Positions 8,132-15,581 of a stretch of DNA of 64,000 bases are shown here, piece by piece (positions within the stretch are counted from its first letter, which is position 1; every line of letters starts with the position of its first letter). Both the position numbers and the translations under genes were made by a program. The notes under the pieces are model-generated. The model saw only the letters and a program-made list of their open reading frames with translations, made no database searches and was not told the DNA's origin. The DNA is from Nocardia aurea (GTDB taxonomy: Bacteria; Actinomycetota; Actinomycetes; Mycobacteriales; Mycobacteriaceae), in the NCBI RefSeq assembly GCF_003123685.1, contig NZ_QCYJ01000154.1, positions 150,204 to 214,203 on the forward strand. The letters run 5' to 3'.

Positions 8132-8524
8132 TCAAACGCGGTCGAACATTCCGATCAGCGCAGTCGCGATATCCGCTACCTCAACCAATTCGCTTTTCGC
8201 CACGGCGATCATGAGGTCGTAGGCGCGATCCTCGTTCAGGTGATCGACGTCGATTCCGTTGCGCGCCAGGAAGACGACCGCCGCCACGATCGCCAGACGC
8301 TTGTTCCCGTCGATCAGCGGATGATTACTCGCGATCGAGTGCAGCAGCGCCGCCGCTTTCTCCCACAGCGTGGGGTAGGCGTCGGCGCCGAAGACCGTGG
8401 CCTGCGATCTCGCCGCGGCCGATGCCGGAAAACCGGGGGCGCGTAGTGCGTAAATCACCCGCCTCGTCGCAGGTGATCGCGCGGAGGTCGGCCCGTCGGG
8501 GTAGTAGACCTATGGCTCGGTCAT
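8132..8524 (-). pseudogene. doc: Doc-family (Fic fold) toxin, disrupted
   Basis: Toxin of a phd-doc type II system; Doc proteins phosphorylate EF-Tu. The catalytic part is intact from about 8455 leftward, including YPTLWEKAA and the Fic motif HPLIDGNKR. The N-terminus is broken: the natural ATG (8524) overlaps the antitoxin stop as ATGA, but codon 5 is TAG. The expected N-terminal helix (RRADLRAITCDEAGDL) then reads in a different frame from VYY before it and ALRAPGF after it, which implies two compensating single-base indels. A GTG at 8458 could still yield a 108-residue fragment lacking the first helix. Toxicity is probably lost; sequencing error is the alternative. Confidence 0.65.
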
Positions 8525-8760
8525 TCGGCGAGTCGATCGAGCAGACTCCGGTGCTTGTCGGCGAAACCTTTCGACAGCGCGCGGACCTGACTGTCCGCGG
8601 TTTCGGCCATCGGCTCCGGTCCGACTGCCACGACCCGGTGTCCGTGCCTGGTCAGGTGTACGACCGTGCCCGCCTCGGCCGCCGCGATGACCTCGGCGAG
8701 GCGTTCTCCAGCCTCGCTGACAGGTAGATCCCAACTCTCGGGTGTCGAGGCGGCAGTCAC
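8521..8760 (-). CDS. phd: Phd/YefM-family antitoxin
   Basis: 79-residue antitoxin. The N-terminal DNA-binding part has the family pattern PVSEAGERLAEVI followed by GTVVHLTRHGHRVVAVGP; the C-terminal tail (about 55-79) would bind the toxin. GTG start at 8760. Its stop overlaps the doc ATG by one base (TGA within ATGA), the usual translational coupling of phd-doc. The antitoxin is intact while the toxin is disrupted, so it is either a relic or an anti-addiction module. Confidence 0.8.
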   Translation of the reverse strand: MTAASTPESWDLPVSEAGERLAEVIAAAEAGTVVHLTRHGHRVVAVGPEPMAETADSQVRALSKGFADKHRSLLDRLAE

Positions 8761-8827
8761 GTTCCGAATCGTCAGTATGGATCGCAGCTCTGTACGAAAG
8801 ATGCGGCGGTGGGAGCGGCCGAACGGG

Positions 8828-9166
8828 TCAGTAGACCGGGCCGGTGTACTTCTCGCCGGGGCCCTTACCCGGCTCGTCCGGATGCGCCGATGTCTCGCGG
8901 AACGCGCGCTGCAAGGATTGCAGTCCGTCGCGGATCGGGCCCGCGTGCGGACCGAGGTATTCGACCGAAGCGGTGACCAGGCCGGCGAGCGCGGTGATCA
9001 CGCGTCGGGCCTCGTCGAGATCGCGGCGGGGGCTGGTGTCCGGATCCTCGTCGGCCAGTCCGAGCTTCTCGGCCGCCGAGCTCATCAGCATCACGGCCGC
9101 CCGGCTGATGACCTCCACCGCGGGGATATCGGCGAGATCGCGAACGGTGTCCGGCTGTTCAGTCAT
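8828..9166 (-). CDS. DUF1844 family protein
   Basis: 112-residue conserved actinobacterial protein of unknown function, recognised by DIPAVEVISRAAVMLMSSAAEKLGL and by its usual position divergent from infC. The C-terminal half (RDLDEARRVITALAGLVTASVEYLG) is predicted helical; the tail is charged and Gly/Pro-rich. No ribosome binding site precedes the ATG; instead TAGCCT lies 7 nt upstream, so the mRNA is probably leaderless. The start was chosen because homologues begin MTEQPD. Confidence 0.8.
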   Translation of the reverse strand: MTEQPDTVRDLADIPAVEVISRAAVMLMSSAAEKLGLADEDPDTSPRRDLDEARRVITALAGLVTASVEYLGPHAGPIRDGLQSLQRAFRETSAHPDEPGKGPGEKYTGPVY

Positions 9167-9173
9167 GAGGAGA

Positions 9174-9179
9174 AGGCTA
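9174..9179 (-). promoter_or_regulatory. Leaderless -10 element for the DUF1844 gene
   Basis: TAGCCT on the minus strand, 7 nt before the ATG; transcription would start at or next to the start codon. Confidence 0.5.
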
Positions 9180-9283
9180 GGCGGGGGCGTCGGGGCGGGG
9201 TCGAGCGCCCTGCGGTGTGTCGACGCGGCGATCGTCGTCGTCGCAGGTGGCGGCGTCGGTCGGGGAGCGGCCACCAGGCGCGA

Positions 9284-9313
9284 TTCGGCGATAGCGTTCG
9301 GCAATGTTAGACT
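9284..9313 (+). promoter_or_regulatory. Candidate infC operon promoter
   Basis: TAGACT (9308-9313) is a good -10; TTCGGC at 9284-9289 is a weak -35 at 18-bp spacing. It would give a leader of about 290 nt before infC. Confidence 0.3.
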
Positions 9314-9473
9314 TCTCGGCGACGACCGCCTCGGGCTTGCCTCGGGGCTGATAAGTGGAGCCCGACTCCCACCGTTGCCGACGAGTAATCGTACAGGTCA
9401 CACGGTCCGGTCGCCCGCCTCGCGAGAGGCAGGGTTCTTCGTGCGGAGAGCGTTTTCCTGCACGGAGGTCGAC

Positions 9474-9551
9474 GTGAGCGTTGTTCGTGCGTCGATGATC
9501 GGTCGACTCGGGCCTCGTGGTGGAAATATCACCGCGGGGCTTTTGTGTTGA
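9474..9551 (+). CDS. 25-residue leader peptide upstream of infC
   Basis: GTG 9474 is preceded by CACGGAGGTCGAC, with GGAGG 5 nt from the start, a very good ribosome binding site. The frame encodes VSVVRASMIGRLGPRGGNIT followed by AGLLC and stops at 9551. Its last 13 codons run through the whole attenuator hairpin (9512-9540) and its T tract. A ribosome translating the leader would therefore melt the terminator, and translation failure would let it form, which fits control of initiation factor 3 by translation status. Inference from position; no experimental basis. Confidence 0.5.
   Translation: MSVVRASMIGRLGPRGGNITAGLLC
9512..9549 (+). terminator. Rho-independent attenuator in the infC leader
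   Basis: GCCTCGTGGTG (9512-9522) pairs with CACCGCGGGGC (9530-9540) over 11 bp, including two G-U pairs, with a 7-nt loop and then TTTTGTGTT. It lies 64 nt before the infC start and inside the leader-peptide frame. A second hairpin, GCCTC-GCGA-GAGGC (9417-9430), lies upstream and could take part in alternative folding. Confidence 0.6.
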
Positions 9552-9612
9552 ACAAGGGGTTGCAGTTATTGCACGCGGTCGTCCGACGACACCGTTTGAC
9601 CTAGGAGGCCCC

Positions 9613-10260
<648 letters not shown>

Positions 10261-10271
10261 TACCGACAGAA

Positions 10272-10295
10272 CCGGTGGTCCGCGAGGACCACCGG
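10272..10295 (+). promoter_or_regulatory. GCGA-tetraloop hairpin between infC and rpmI
   Basis: CCGGTGGTCC and GGACCACCGG form a perfect 10-bp stem closed by GCGA. With no T tract it is more likely an mRNA processing, stability or L20-type control element than a terminator. Confidence 0.5.
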
Positions 10296-10317
10296 CACGA
10301 GACAGATAGAGGAATCC

Positions 10318-10512
10318 ATGCCGAAGATGAAGAGCCACAGCGGCGCCTCGAAGCGATTCAAGGTGTCGGGTAAAGGCAAGCTGCTGCGTCAGCAGGCGAA
10401 CCGTCGCCACCTGCTCGAGCACAAGTCGACTCGCCGGACTCGTCGTCTGGACGGCACGGAGGTCGTCGCGGCTGCCGACGTCCGTCGCGTGAAGAAGCTG
10501 CTGGGTCTCTGA
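10318..10512 (+). CDS. rpmI: 50S ribosomal protein L35
   Basis: 64-residue L35 with the family start MPKMKSHSGASKRFKVSGKG and a strongly basic body. ATG 10318 follows GATAGAGGAATCC. Second gene of the conserved infC-rpmI-rplT operon. Confidence 0.97.
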   Translation: MPKMKSHSGASKRFKVSGKGKLLRQQANRRHLLEHKSTRRTRRLDGTEVVAAADVRRVKKLLGL

Positions 10513-10613
10513 CACCCGCTTCGCAGCACACCGCGACCGGATATCTTCCGGCGCCGTACCGACCACATTTCGGGCGCGACGACCGCGCCCCCTACTTCGA
10601 ACAGGACTGACCA

Positions 10614-10994
10614 GTGGCACGCGTCAAAAGGGCCGTCAACGCTCAGAAGAAGCGCCGTTCCATCCTCGAGGCCTCCAAGGGCTACCGGGGCCAGCGCTCA
10701 CGGCTTTACCGCAAGGCCAAGGAACAGCAGCTGCACTCGCTCGCCTACGCCTACCGGGACCGCCGGGCGCGCAAGGGTGACTTCCGCAAGCTGTGGATCG
10801 CCCGCATCAACGCCGCGGCGCGCCTCAACGACATCACCTACAACCGCTTCATCCAGGGCCTGAAGGCCGCGGGTGTCGAGGTGGACCGCAAGATCCTCGC
10901 CGAGCTCGCCGTCTCCGACGCCGAGGCGTTCGCGGGCCTGGTCGCGGTCGCCAAGGCCGCGCTGCCCGCCGACGTCAACGCGCCTGCTGCGTGA
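10614..10994 (+). CDS. rplT: 50S ribosomal protein L20
   Basis: 126-residue L20, needed early in 50S assembly and usually the autogenous repressor of this operon. GTG 10614 gives ARVKRAVNAQKKRRSILEAS, the family N-terminus; GYRGQRSRLYRKAKEQ follows, and the C-terminal domain contains the NRFIQGLKAAGVEVDRKILA signature. An imperfect 20-bp palindrome (11000-11019) follows the stop and may act as a weak terminator. Confidence 0.97.
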   Translation: MARVKRAVNAQKKRRSILEASKGYRGQRSRLYRKAKEQQLHSLAYAYRDRRARKGDFRKLWIARINAAARLNDITYNRFIQGLKAAGVEVDRKILAELAVSDAEAFAGLVAVAKAALPADVNAPAA

Positions 10995-11037
10995 ATCGAC
11001 ACGGCGATATCGCTGTGTGCCGAGGCATGACGACGTC

Positions 11038-11865
11038 ATGAGCTCGACATCTTCTCCGGAACGACCCGCGGACGCGCTCTCCGAGCGAAACCCGCGGGTC
11101 GTTTCGGCTGTGAAGCTCCATCGTGCGGCGCAGCGTCGCAAAACCGGGCAGTTCCTCGCCGAGGGGTCGAATTCGGTCGCCGCCGCCCTCGACACCGGGC
11201 GGGTGCGCGAACTGTTCTACTCCGCCGCCGCCGCGCACCGGGAACACGAACTGGTCGCCGGTGCCGCCGCCTCGGGGGTGCGCGTCACCCTGGTCGGTGA
11301 TCGCGCGGCACAGCATCTCGGTGAGACCGTCACCGCGCCGGGACTGGTCGCGGTGTGCGATCTGGTCGACGTGCCGCTGTCGGACGTGCTCGCCTCCGGC
11401 CCGCGCATCCTCGCCGTTCCCGTCGAGATCGCCGAACCGGGCAACGCGGGCACGCTCATCCGGGTCGCCGACGCGGTCGGCGTCGACGGCGTCGTGCTGG
11501 CGGGGGAGACCGTCGACCCGCACAACGGCAAATGCGTGCGCGCCAGCGCGGGCAGCCTTTTCCACGTGCCGGTAGCGCGCGGACGCGATATCGCCGAAAC
11601 CCTGGATTCGATTGCCGCGTCGGGCATCTCGCTCCTCGCGACGGCCGCCGACGGTGAGGTCGATCTGGAAGAGGCCGACGAATTGCTCGCGGGCCCGGTC
11701 GCCTGGCTGTTCGGCAACGAGGCGCACGGCCTCGACCCCGCCGCCGCCGCTCGCGCCGATCACCGCATCCGCATCCCCATCCACGGGCGCGCGGAAAGTC
11801 TCAATCTCGCCGCCGCGGCCGCGATCTGCCTGTACGCGAGTTCGCGCGTGCGGCACGCGAAATAG
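11038..11865 (+). CDS. tsnR: SpoU/TrmH-family RNA 2'-O-methyltransferase
   Basis: 275-residue SPOUT methyltransferase in the position of mycobacterial tsnR, directly after rplT. The N-terminal RNA-binding part (about 1-100) contains RRKTGQFLAEGSNSV. The knotted SAM domain shows the three SpoU motifs: EPGNAGTLIRVADAVGVDGV, WLFGNEAHGL and IPIHGRAESLNLAAAAAICLY. It would methylate a ribose in rRNA or tRNA; the target cannot be read from sequence. The start at ATG 11038 is chosen because the ATG 12 nt upstream is followed by an in-frame stop. Confidence 0.88.
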   Translation: MSSTSSPERPADALSERNPRVVSAVKLHRAAQRRKTGQFLAEGSNSVAAALDTGRVRELFYSAAAAHREHELVAGAAASGVRVTLVGDRAAQHLGETVTAPGLVAVCDLVDVPLSDVLASGPRILAVPVEIAEPGNAGTLIRVADAVGVDGVVLAGETVDPHNGKCVRASAGSLFHVPVARGRDIAETLDSIAASGISLLATAADGEVDLEEADELLAGPVAWLFGNEAHGLDPAAAARADHRIRIPIHGRAESLNLAAAAAICLYASSRVRHAK

Positions 11866-12042
11866 TCGGGCCGGTCGGATTCTCGGGTGTACGGCCCTGT
11901 TCGGTGCGTCCGACCCTCGACCGCTGATCGCCGTGCCATGTACTGCCGCATGCCGCCCCGCTCGCGCGGCCTCCAGTTGCCTCCCCCGGCTCTGTGCTGC
12001 CACCGGCTGAACCGATTCCGGCTCGGTGGCGAAGGTATGCGT

Positions 12043-12621
12043 TCAGTCCGGCCGGTCGGGGAGATCGTCGAGTAGTTCGGTCGCCCAGTCGACGGCGATC
12101 GCCTCGGGGCCCGCGACCCGCATGGCTGTCATCACCGTGAGCAGCATTCCGGTGGAAAGGAAGCGGCGCGTATCGGTGATCGGGGCGCCGCTGAGTTCCT
12201 TGATCAGGGCGTAGATCTGCCCGAAGCACTCGCGAACCGGACCGCCGATGGCCGGGTCGACGCTGGCCGCGAAGCCGTGCAGCATGACGAGCGGTAGTTC
12301 GCGTTCGGCCAGGAAGACATCGTAGGCCGCGCCGAGTTCACACAACGCCTCCCCCGGTGTGGCACCGGGCGGGATCGCGTTCCCGGCTTCGCGGAACACC
12401 TCTTCGATCCGGTCGCACGCGCTGCGCACGGCGGCGAGGAACAGATGCTGTTTGGTGCCGAACAGCCGGATGACATACGGCTGGGACACGCCTGCGCGCC
12501 GGGCGATGTCATCGGTTTTCGTCGCGGCGTAGCCGGATTCCGAGAAGGCGGTCACCGCCGCGGTCAATACCTCGGCGCTGCGTTCGGTCGCGGTCATTCT
12601 GGGCTTGGTCGAACCGGTCAT
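12043..12621 (-). CDS. TetR-family repressor, divergent from an MFS exporter
   Basis: 192-residue TetR regulator. The N-terminal helix-turn-helix occupies about 15-60 (VLTAAVTAFSESGYAATKTD, then IARRAGVSQPYVIRLFGTKQHLF). The C-terminal ligand domain is of undetermined specificity. ATG 12621 is used because GGAG precedes it; earlier in-frame ATG codons have no ribosome binding site. It is divergent from a DHA2 exporter with paired operator-like repeats between them, the normal arrangement for a drug-responsive repressor. Confidence 0.88.
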   Translation of the reverse strand: MTGSTKPRMTATERSAEVLTAAVTAFSESGYAATKTDDIARRAGVSQPYVIRLFGTKQHLFLAAVRSACDRIEEVFREAGNAIPPGATPGEALCELGAAYDVFLAERELPLVMLHGFAASVDPAIGGPVRECFGQIYALIKELSGAPITDTRRFLSTGMLLTVMTAMRVAGPEAIAVDWATELLDDLPDRPD

Positions 12622-12648
12622 CGTGCTCCTTCTACTCGACATTGACAT

Positions 12649-12693
12649 GTTATCAGTGGATGCATACTCTCCAGTCAGTTATCAGTGAATAAC
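12649..12693. promoter_or_regulatory. Operator repeats between tetR and MFS genes
   Basis: GTTATCAGTGGAT (12649-12661) is repeated as GTTATCAGTGAAT (12678-12690), 29 bp apart and thus on nearly the same helix face. The second copy extends into the palindrome GTTAT-CAGTGA-ATAAC (12678-12693). Probable binding sites of the adjacent TetR. Confidence 0.6.
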
Positions 12694-12710
12694 AACTTGT
12701 AGGAGTGGGT

Positions 12711-14123
12711 ATGACCGAAACCGTCGAAGAGGTCGCCGCACCCGCGGCCGCCCGCACATGGCCGCTCGCCGCGGTACTGGCCGCCGTCGGCATACCGATG
12801 TTCATGGTCACGCTGGACAACCTGGTGGTCACGAACGCGCTGCCGATCATTCGCACCGAACTCGGCGCCTCGCTGAGCGACCTGCAATGGTTCGTCAACG
12901 CCTACACGCTGTCGTTCGCGTCGTTGCTGCTCACCGCGTCGGCCGTCGGAGATCGGCTCGGTCACCGACGGGTGTTCCTCGCCGGTATCGCGCTGTTCAC
13001 GATCGCCTCGGCGGCATGCGCGCTGGCCGCGGAACCGTGGATGCTGATCGCGGCGCGGGCGGTGCAGGGGTTCGGCGCGGCGGGTGTGATGCCGCTGTCG
13101 CTCACCCTGTTGTCGGCGGCGGTGCCCGAACGGATGCGCAGCGCGGCGATCGGCATCTGGGGCGGTATCGCCGGTCTCGGCGTCGCGGTCGGGCCGCTGG
13201 TCGGCGGTGCCGTGGTGGAAGGTCTGAACTGGCAGTGGATCTTCTGGGTGAACGTGCCGATCGGACTGCTCGCGCTGATCTTCGCGGCACGGGTCCTCGG
13301 TGAATCCTTCGGCGCCGCGCGGCGACTCGACCCGCTGGGGTTGGTGCTCGCCTCGGGGGGCGTACTCGCGCTGGTGTGGGGCGTGATCCACGGCGCGGAG
13401 GACGGCTGGACCTCGGCGGGCGTGCTCGGCGCCTTCGTCGGCGGCGCGGCACTGCTGGCGGCCCTGATCTACTGGGAACTGCGCACCCCGAACCCCATGC
13501 TGCCGCTGCGCCTGTTCCGTTCACGCGCCTTCCGGGTCGGCAATGTCACCGGGTTCACGTTCTCGGTGGGAGTCTTCGGCTCGATCTTCCTGCTCGCGCA
13601 GTATTTCCAGGTGGTGCAGGGCTACAACCCGCTCGAATCCGGGATTCGCACGATGCCGTGGACGCTCGCGCCGATGGTGGTCGCGCCCATCGCGGGTCTG
13701 ATCGTCGACCGCGTCGGCGCGCGCACCCTGCTCGCGACCGGACAGTTGCTGTTGACCGCCGCGCTGGCCTGGATCGCCCTCGTGACCACCGTCGATCTCG
13801 ACTACGTGAACCTGGTGCCCCCGTTCCTGCTCGCCGGCATCGGGATGGGGCTCACCTTCGCGCCGAGTTCGACGGTCATCATGGCGAGCGCGGCGCCCCA
13901 GGATCGCGCGATGGCCTCGGGGACCAACAGCACGATCCGCGAGGTCGGCGTGGCGATGGGCGTCGCCGTCCTCGCCTCGGTCTTCGCCTCGCGCGGTTCC
14001 TATACCTCCCCGCAGGACTACGTCGACGGACTCGTGCCCGCGGTCTGGGTCGGCGCGGGCATCGTCGGTATCGGCACGGTGGTCTCGCTGATGCTGCCGC
14101 GCCGTATCGAGGCATCGCTCTGA
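12711..14123 (+). CDS. DHA2-family MFS drug exporter
   Basis: 470-residue membrane transporter of the EmrB/QacA (14-helix) type, expected to export drugs or other hydrophobic compounds with proton antiport. Features are the first helix with MFMVTLDNLVVTNALPII (motif D1), motif A GDRLGHRR after helix 2, motif C-like GLGVAVGPLVGG in helix 5, and a long row of hydrophobic segments to residue 465. ATG 12711 follows AGGAG at 5 nt. Control by the divergent TetR is inferred. A hairpin at 14136-14176 follows. Confidence 0.9.
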   Translation: MTETVEEVAAPAAARTWPLAAVLAAVGIPMFMVTLDNLVVTNALPIIRTELGASLSDLQWFVNAYTLSFASLLLTASAVGDRLGHRRVFLAGIALFTIASAACALAAEPWMLIAARAVQGFGAAGVMPLSLTLLSAAVPERMRSAAIGIWGGIAGLGVAVGPLVGGAVVEGLNWQWIFWVNVPIGLLALIFAARVLGESFGAARRLDPLGLVLASGGVLALVWGVIHGAEDGWTSAGVLGAFVGGAALLAALIYWELRTPNPMLPLRLFRSRAFRVGNVTGFTFSVGVFGSIFLLAQYFQVVQGYNPLESGIRTMPWTLAPMVVAPIAGLIVDRVGARTLLATGQLLLTAALAWIALVTTVDLDYVNLVPPFLLAGIGMGLTFAPSSTVIMASAAPQDRAMASGTNSTIREVGVAMGVAVLASVFASRGSYTSPQDYVDGLVPAVWVGAGIVGIGTVVSLMLPRRIEASL

Positions 14124-14135
14124 CAGGCATCACGG

Positions 14136-14176
14136 TCGGACGGCGAGGGCGGCTCGTGTCGTTCTCGCCCGTCCGA
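14136..14176 (+). terminator. Terminator-like hairpin after the MFS gene
   Basis: TCGGACGGCGAG (14136-14146 region) pairs with CTCGCCCGTCCGA (14164-14176) with one bulge. The rest of the gap up to pheS (to 14485) shows no gene, T-box or obvious Phe-codon leader. Confidence 0.4.
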
Positions 14177-14485
14177 GTGTGGGGGCGGATCGGTCGGCCG
14201 GAAAGTAGGCGACTGCGCCCGGCCCGGTGTGTCGGCATCGACAGGGCTTCCGCTACGCCGCGCCCGGTCGGCCGGACCGGTGAACCCGGTCCGAACACGC
14301 CGTCGCCTGGGCGGATAGCCGATTATCAAGGCGACGACATGCGTGGTCGACGAGTGGGGCCGCGGGCACCGGGTAATCCATGTGAATCCGAAATGCCCCA
14401 TCCAATAGGATTCCACCAGCAGCAATGTGGGTGGGCAATCAGCCGAGCCCCTGTGAACCGACCCCAACGGGAGAGACGAACCATC

Positions 14486-15550
14486 GTGGCCGACGACACG
14501 AAAGACGCCGCCGTGCAGGATCCGGCGCTGACCGAGGAGTCGCTGGCCGCTGCCGCGGCGGCGGCCGAGAAGGCGTTCGCTGCCGCCGCCGATCTGGACG
14601 CGCTGGCGGTGGCCAAGACCGAGCATCTCGGCGGCAAGGCCGCGATCGCGCTGGCCCAGCGCGCGCTGGGTGGTCTGCCCAAATCGGAGAAGGCCGACGC
14701 GGGCAAGCGGGTGAACGTCGCCCGTGCGCGTGTCTCCGAGGCGTTCGAGGCGCGGCGCGCGGCCCTGCTGGCCGAACGCGACGCCGCGGTGCTGGTCGCC
14801 GAGGCGATCGACGTGACCCTGCCCGCGCGGCGACTGCCCGTGGGCGCGCGTCATCCGATCACCGTCATCTCCGAGCAGGTCGCCGACGTCTTCGTCGCGA
14901 TGGGCTGGGAGGTCGCCGAGGGGCCCGAGGTCGAGACCGAGCATTTCAACTTCGACGCGCTCAATTTCCTCCCCGATCACCCGGCCCGCACCATGCAGGA
15001 CACCTTCCACATCGCCCCCGAGGGATCGCGCCAGGTGCTGCGCACCCACACCTCCCCGGTGCAGGTCCGCTCCATGCTGTCGCGCGAACTGCCCATCTAC
15101 GTGGTGTGTCCCGGCCGGACCTTCCGCACCGACGAACTCGACGCCACCCACACCCCGGTCTTCTCCCAGGTCGAGGGGCTGGCCGTGGACAAGGGCCTGA
15201 CCATGGCGCATCTGCGCGGAACACTCGACGCGTTCGCGCGCGCGCTGTTCGGGCCGCAGACGCGTACTCGTATGCGCCCCAACTACTTCCCGTTCACCGA
15301 ACCCTCCGCCGAGGTCGATGTGTGGTTCCCGGACAAGAAGGGCGGCGCGGGCTGGGTCGAATGGGGCGGCTGCGGCATGGTGAACCCGAAGGTGCTGATC
15401 GCCAGCGGGATCGACCCCGAGGTGTACAGCGGGTTCGCGTTCGGCATGGGCCTGGAGCGGACGTTGCAGTTCCGCAACGGCATCCCGGACATGCGCGACA
15501 TCGTCGAGGGCGACGTGCGTTTCACGCAGCCCTTCGGTATCCGGTCCTGA
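14486..15550 (+). CDS. pheS: Phenylalanyl-tRNA synthetase alpha subunit
   Basis: 354-residue catalytic subunit of the alpha2beta2 PheRS, class II. GTG 14486 gives ADDTKDAAVQ. An Ala-rich coiled-coil arm that binds tRNA covers about 1-90; the catalytic core follows with LPVGARHPI, FNFDALNFLPDHPAR, TFHI, FRTDELDATHTPVFSQVEG (motif 2 region) and FAFGMGLERTLQFRNGI (motif 3). It is followed 31 nt later by pheT in one transcript. Confidence 0.96.
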   Translation: MADDTKDAAVQDPALTEESLAAAAAAAEKAFAAAADLDALAVAKTEHLGGKAAIALAQRALGGLPKSEKADAGKRVNVARARVSEAFEARRAALLAERDAAVLVAEAIDVTLPARRLPVGARHPITVISEQVADVFVAMGWEVAEGPEVETEHFNFDALNFLPDHPARTMQDTFHIAPEGSRQVLRTHTSPVQVRSMLSRELPIYVVCPGRTFRTDELDATHTPVFSQVEGLAVDKGLTMAHLRGTLDAFARALFGPQTRTRMRPNYFPFTEPSAEVDVWFPDKKGGAGWVEWGGCGMVNPKVLIASGIDPEVYSGFAFGMGLERTLQFRNGIPDMRDIVEGDVRFTQPFGIRS

Positions 15551-15581
15551 CCCTCCTTCGATCGAGAGAGCGAAACGTCAA

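Noticed and set aside
14124..14485. T-box or Phe-codon attenuator before pheS
   Set aside because: No T-box core, no run of Phe codons in a short leader frame, and no terminator with a U tract.
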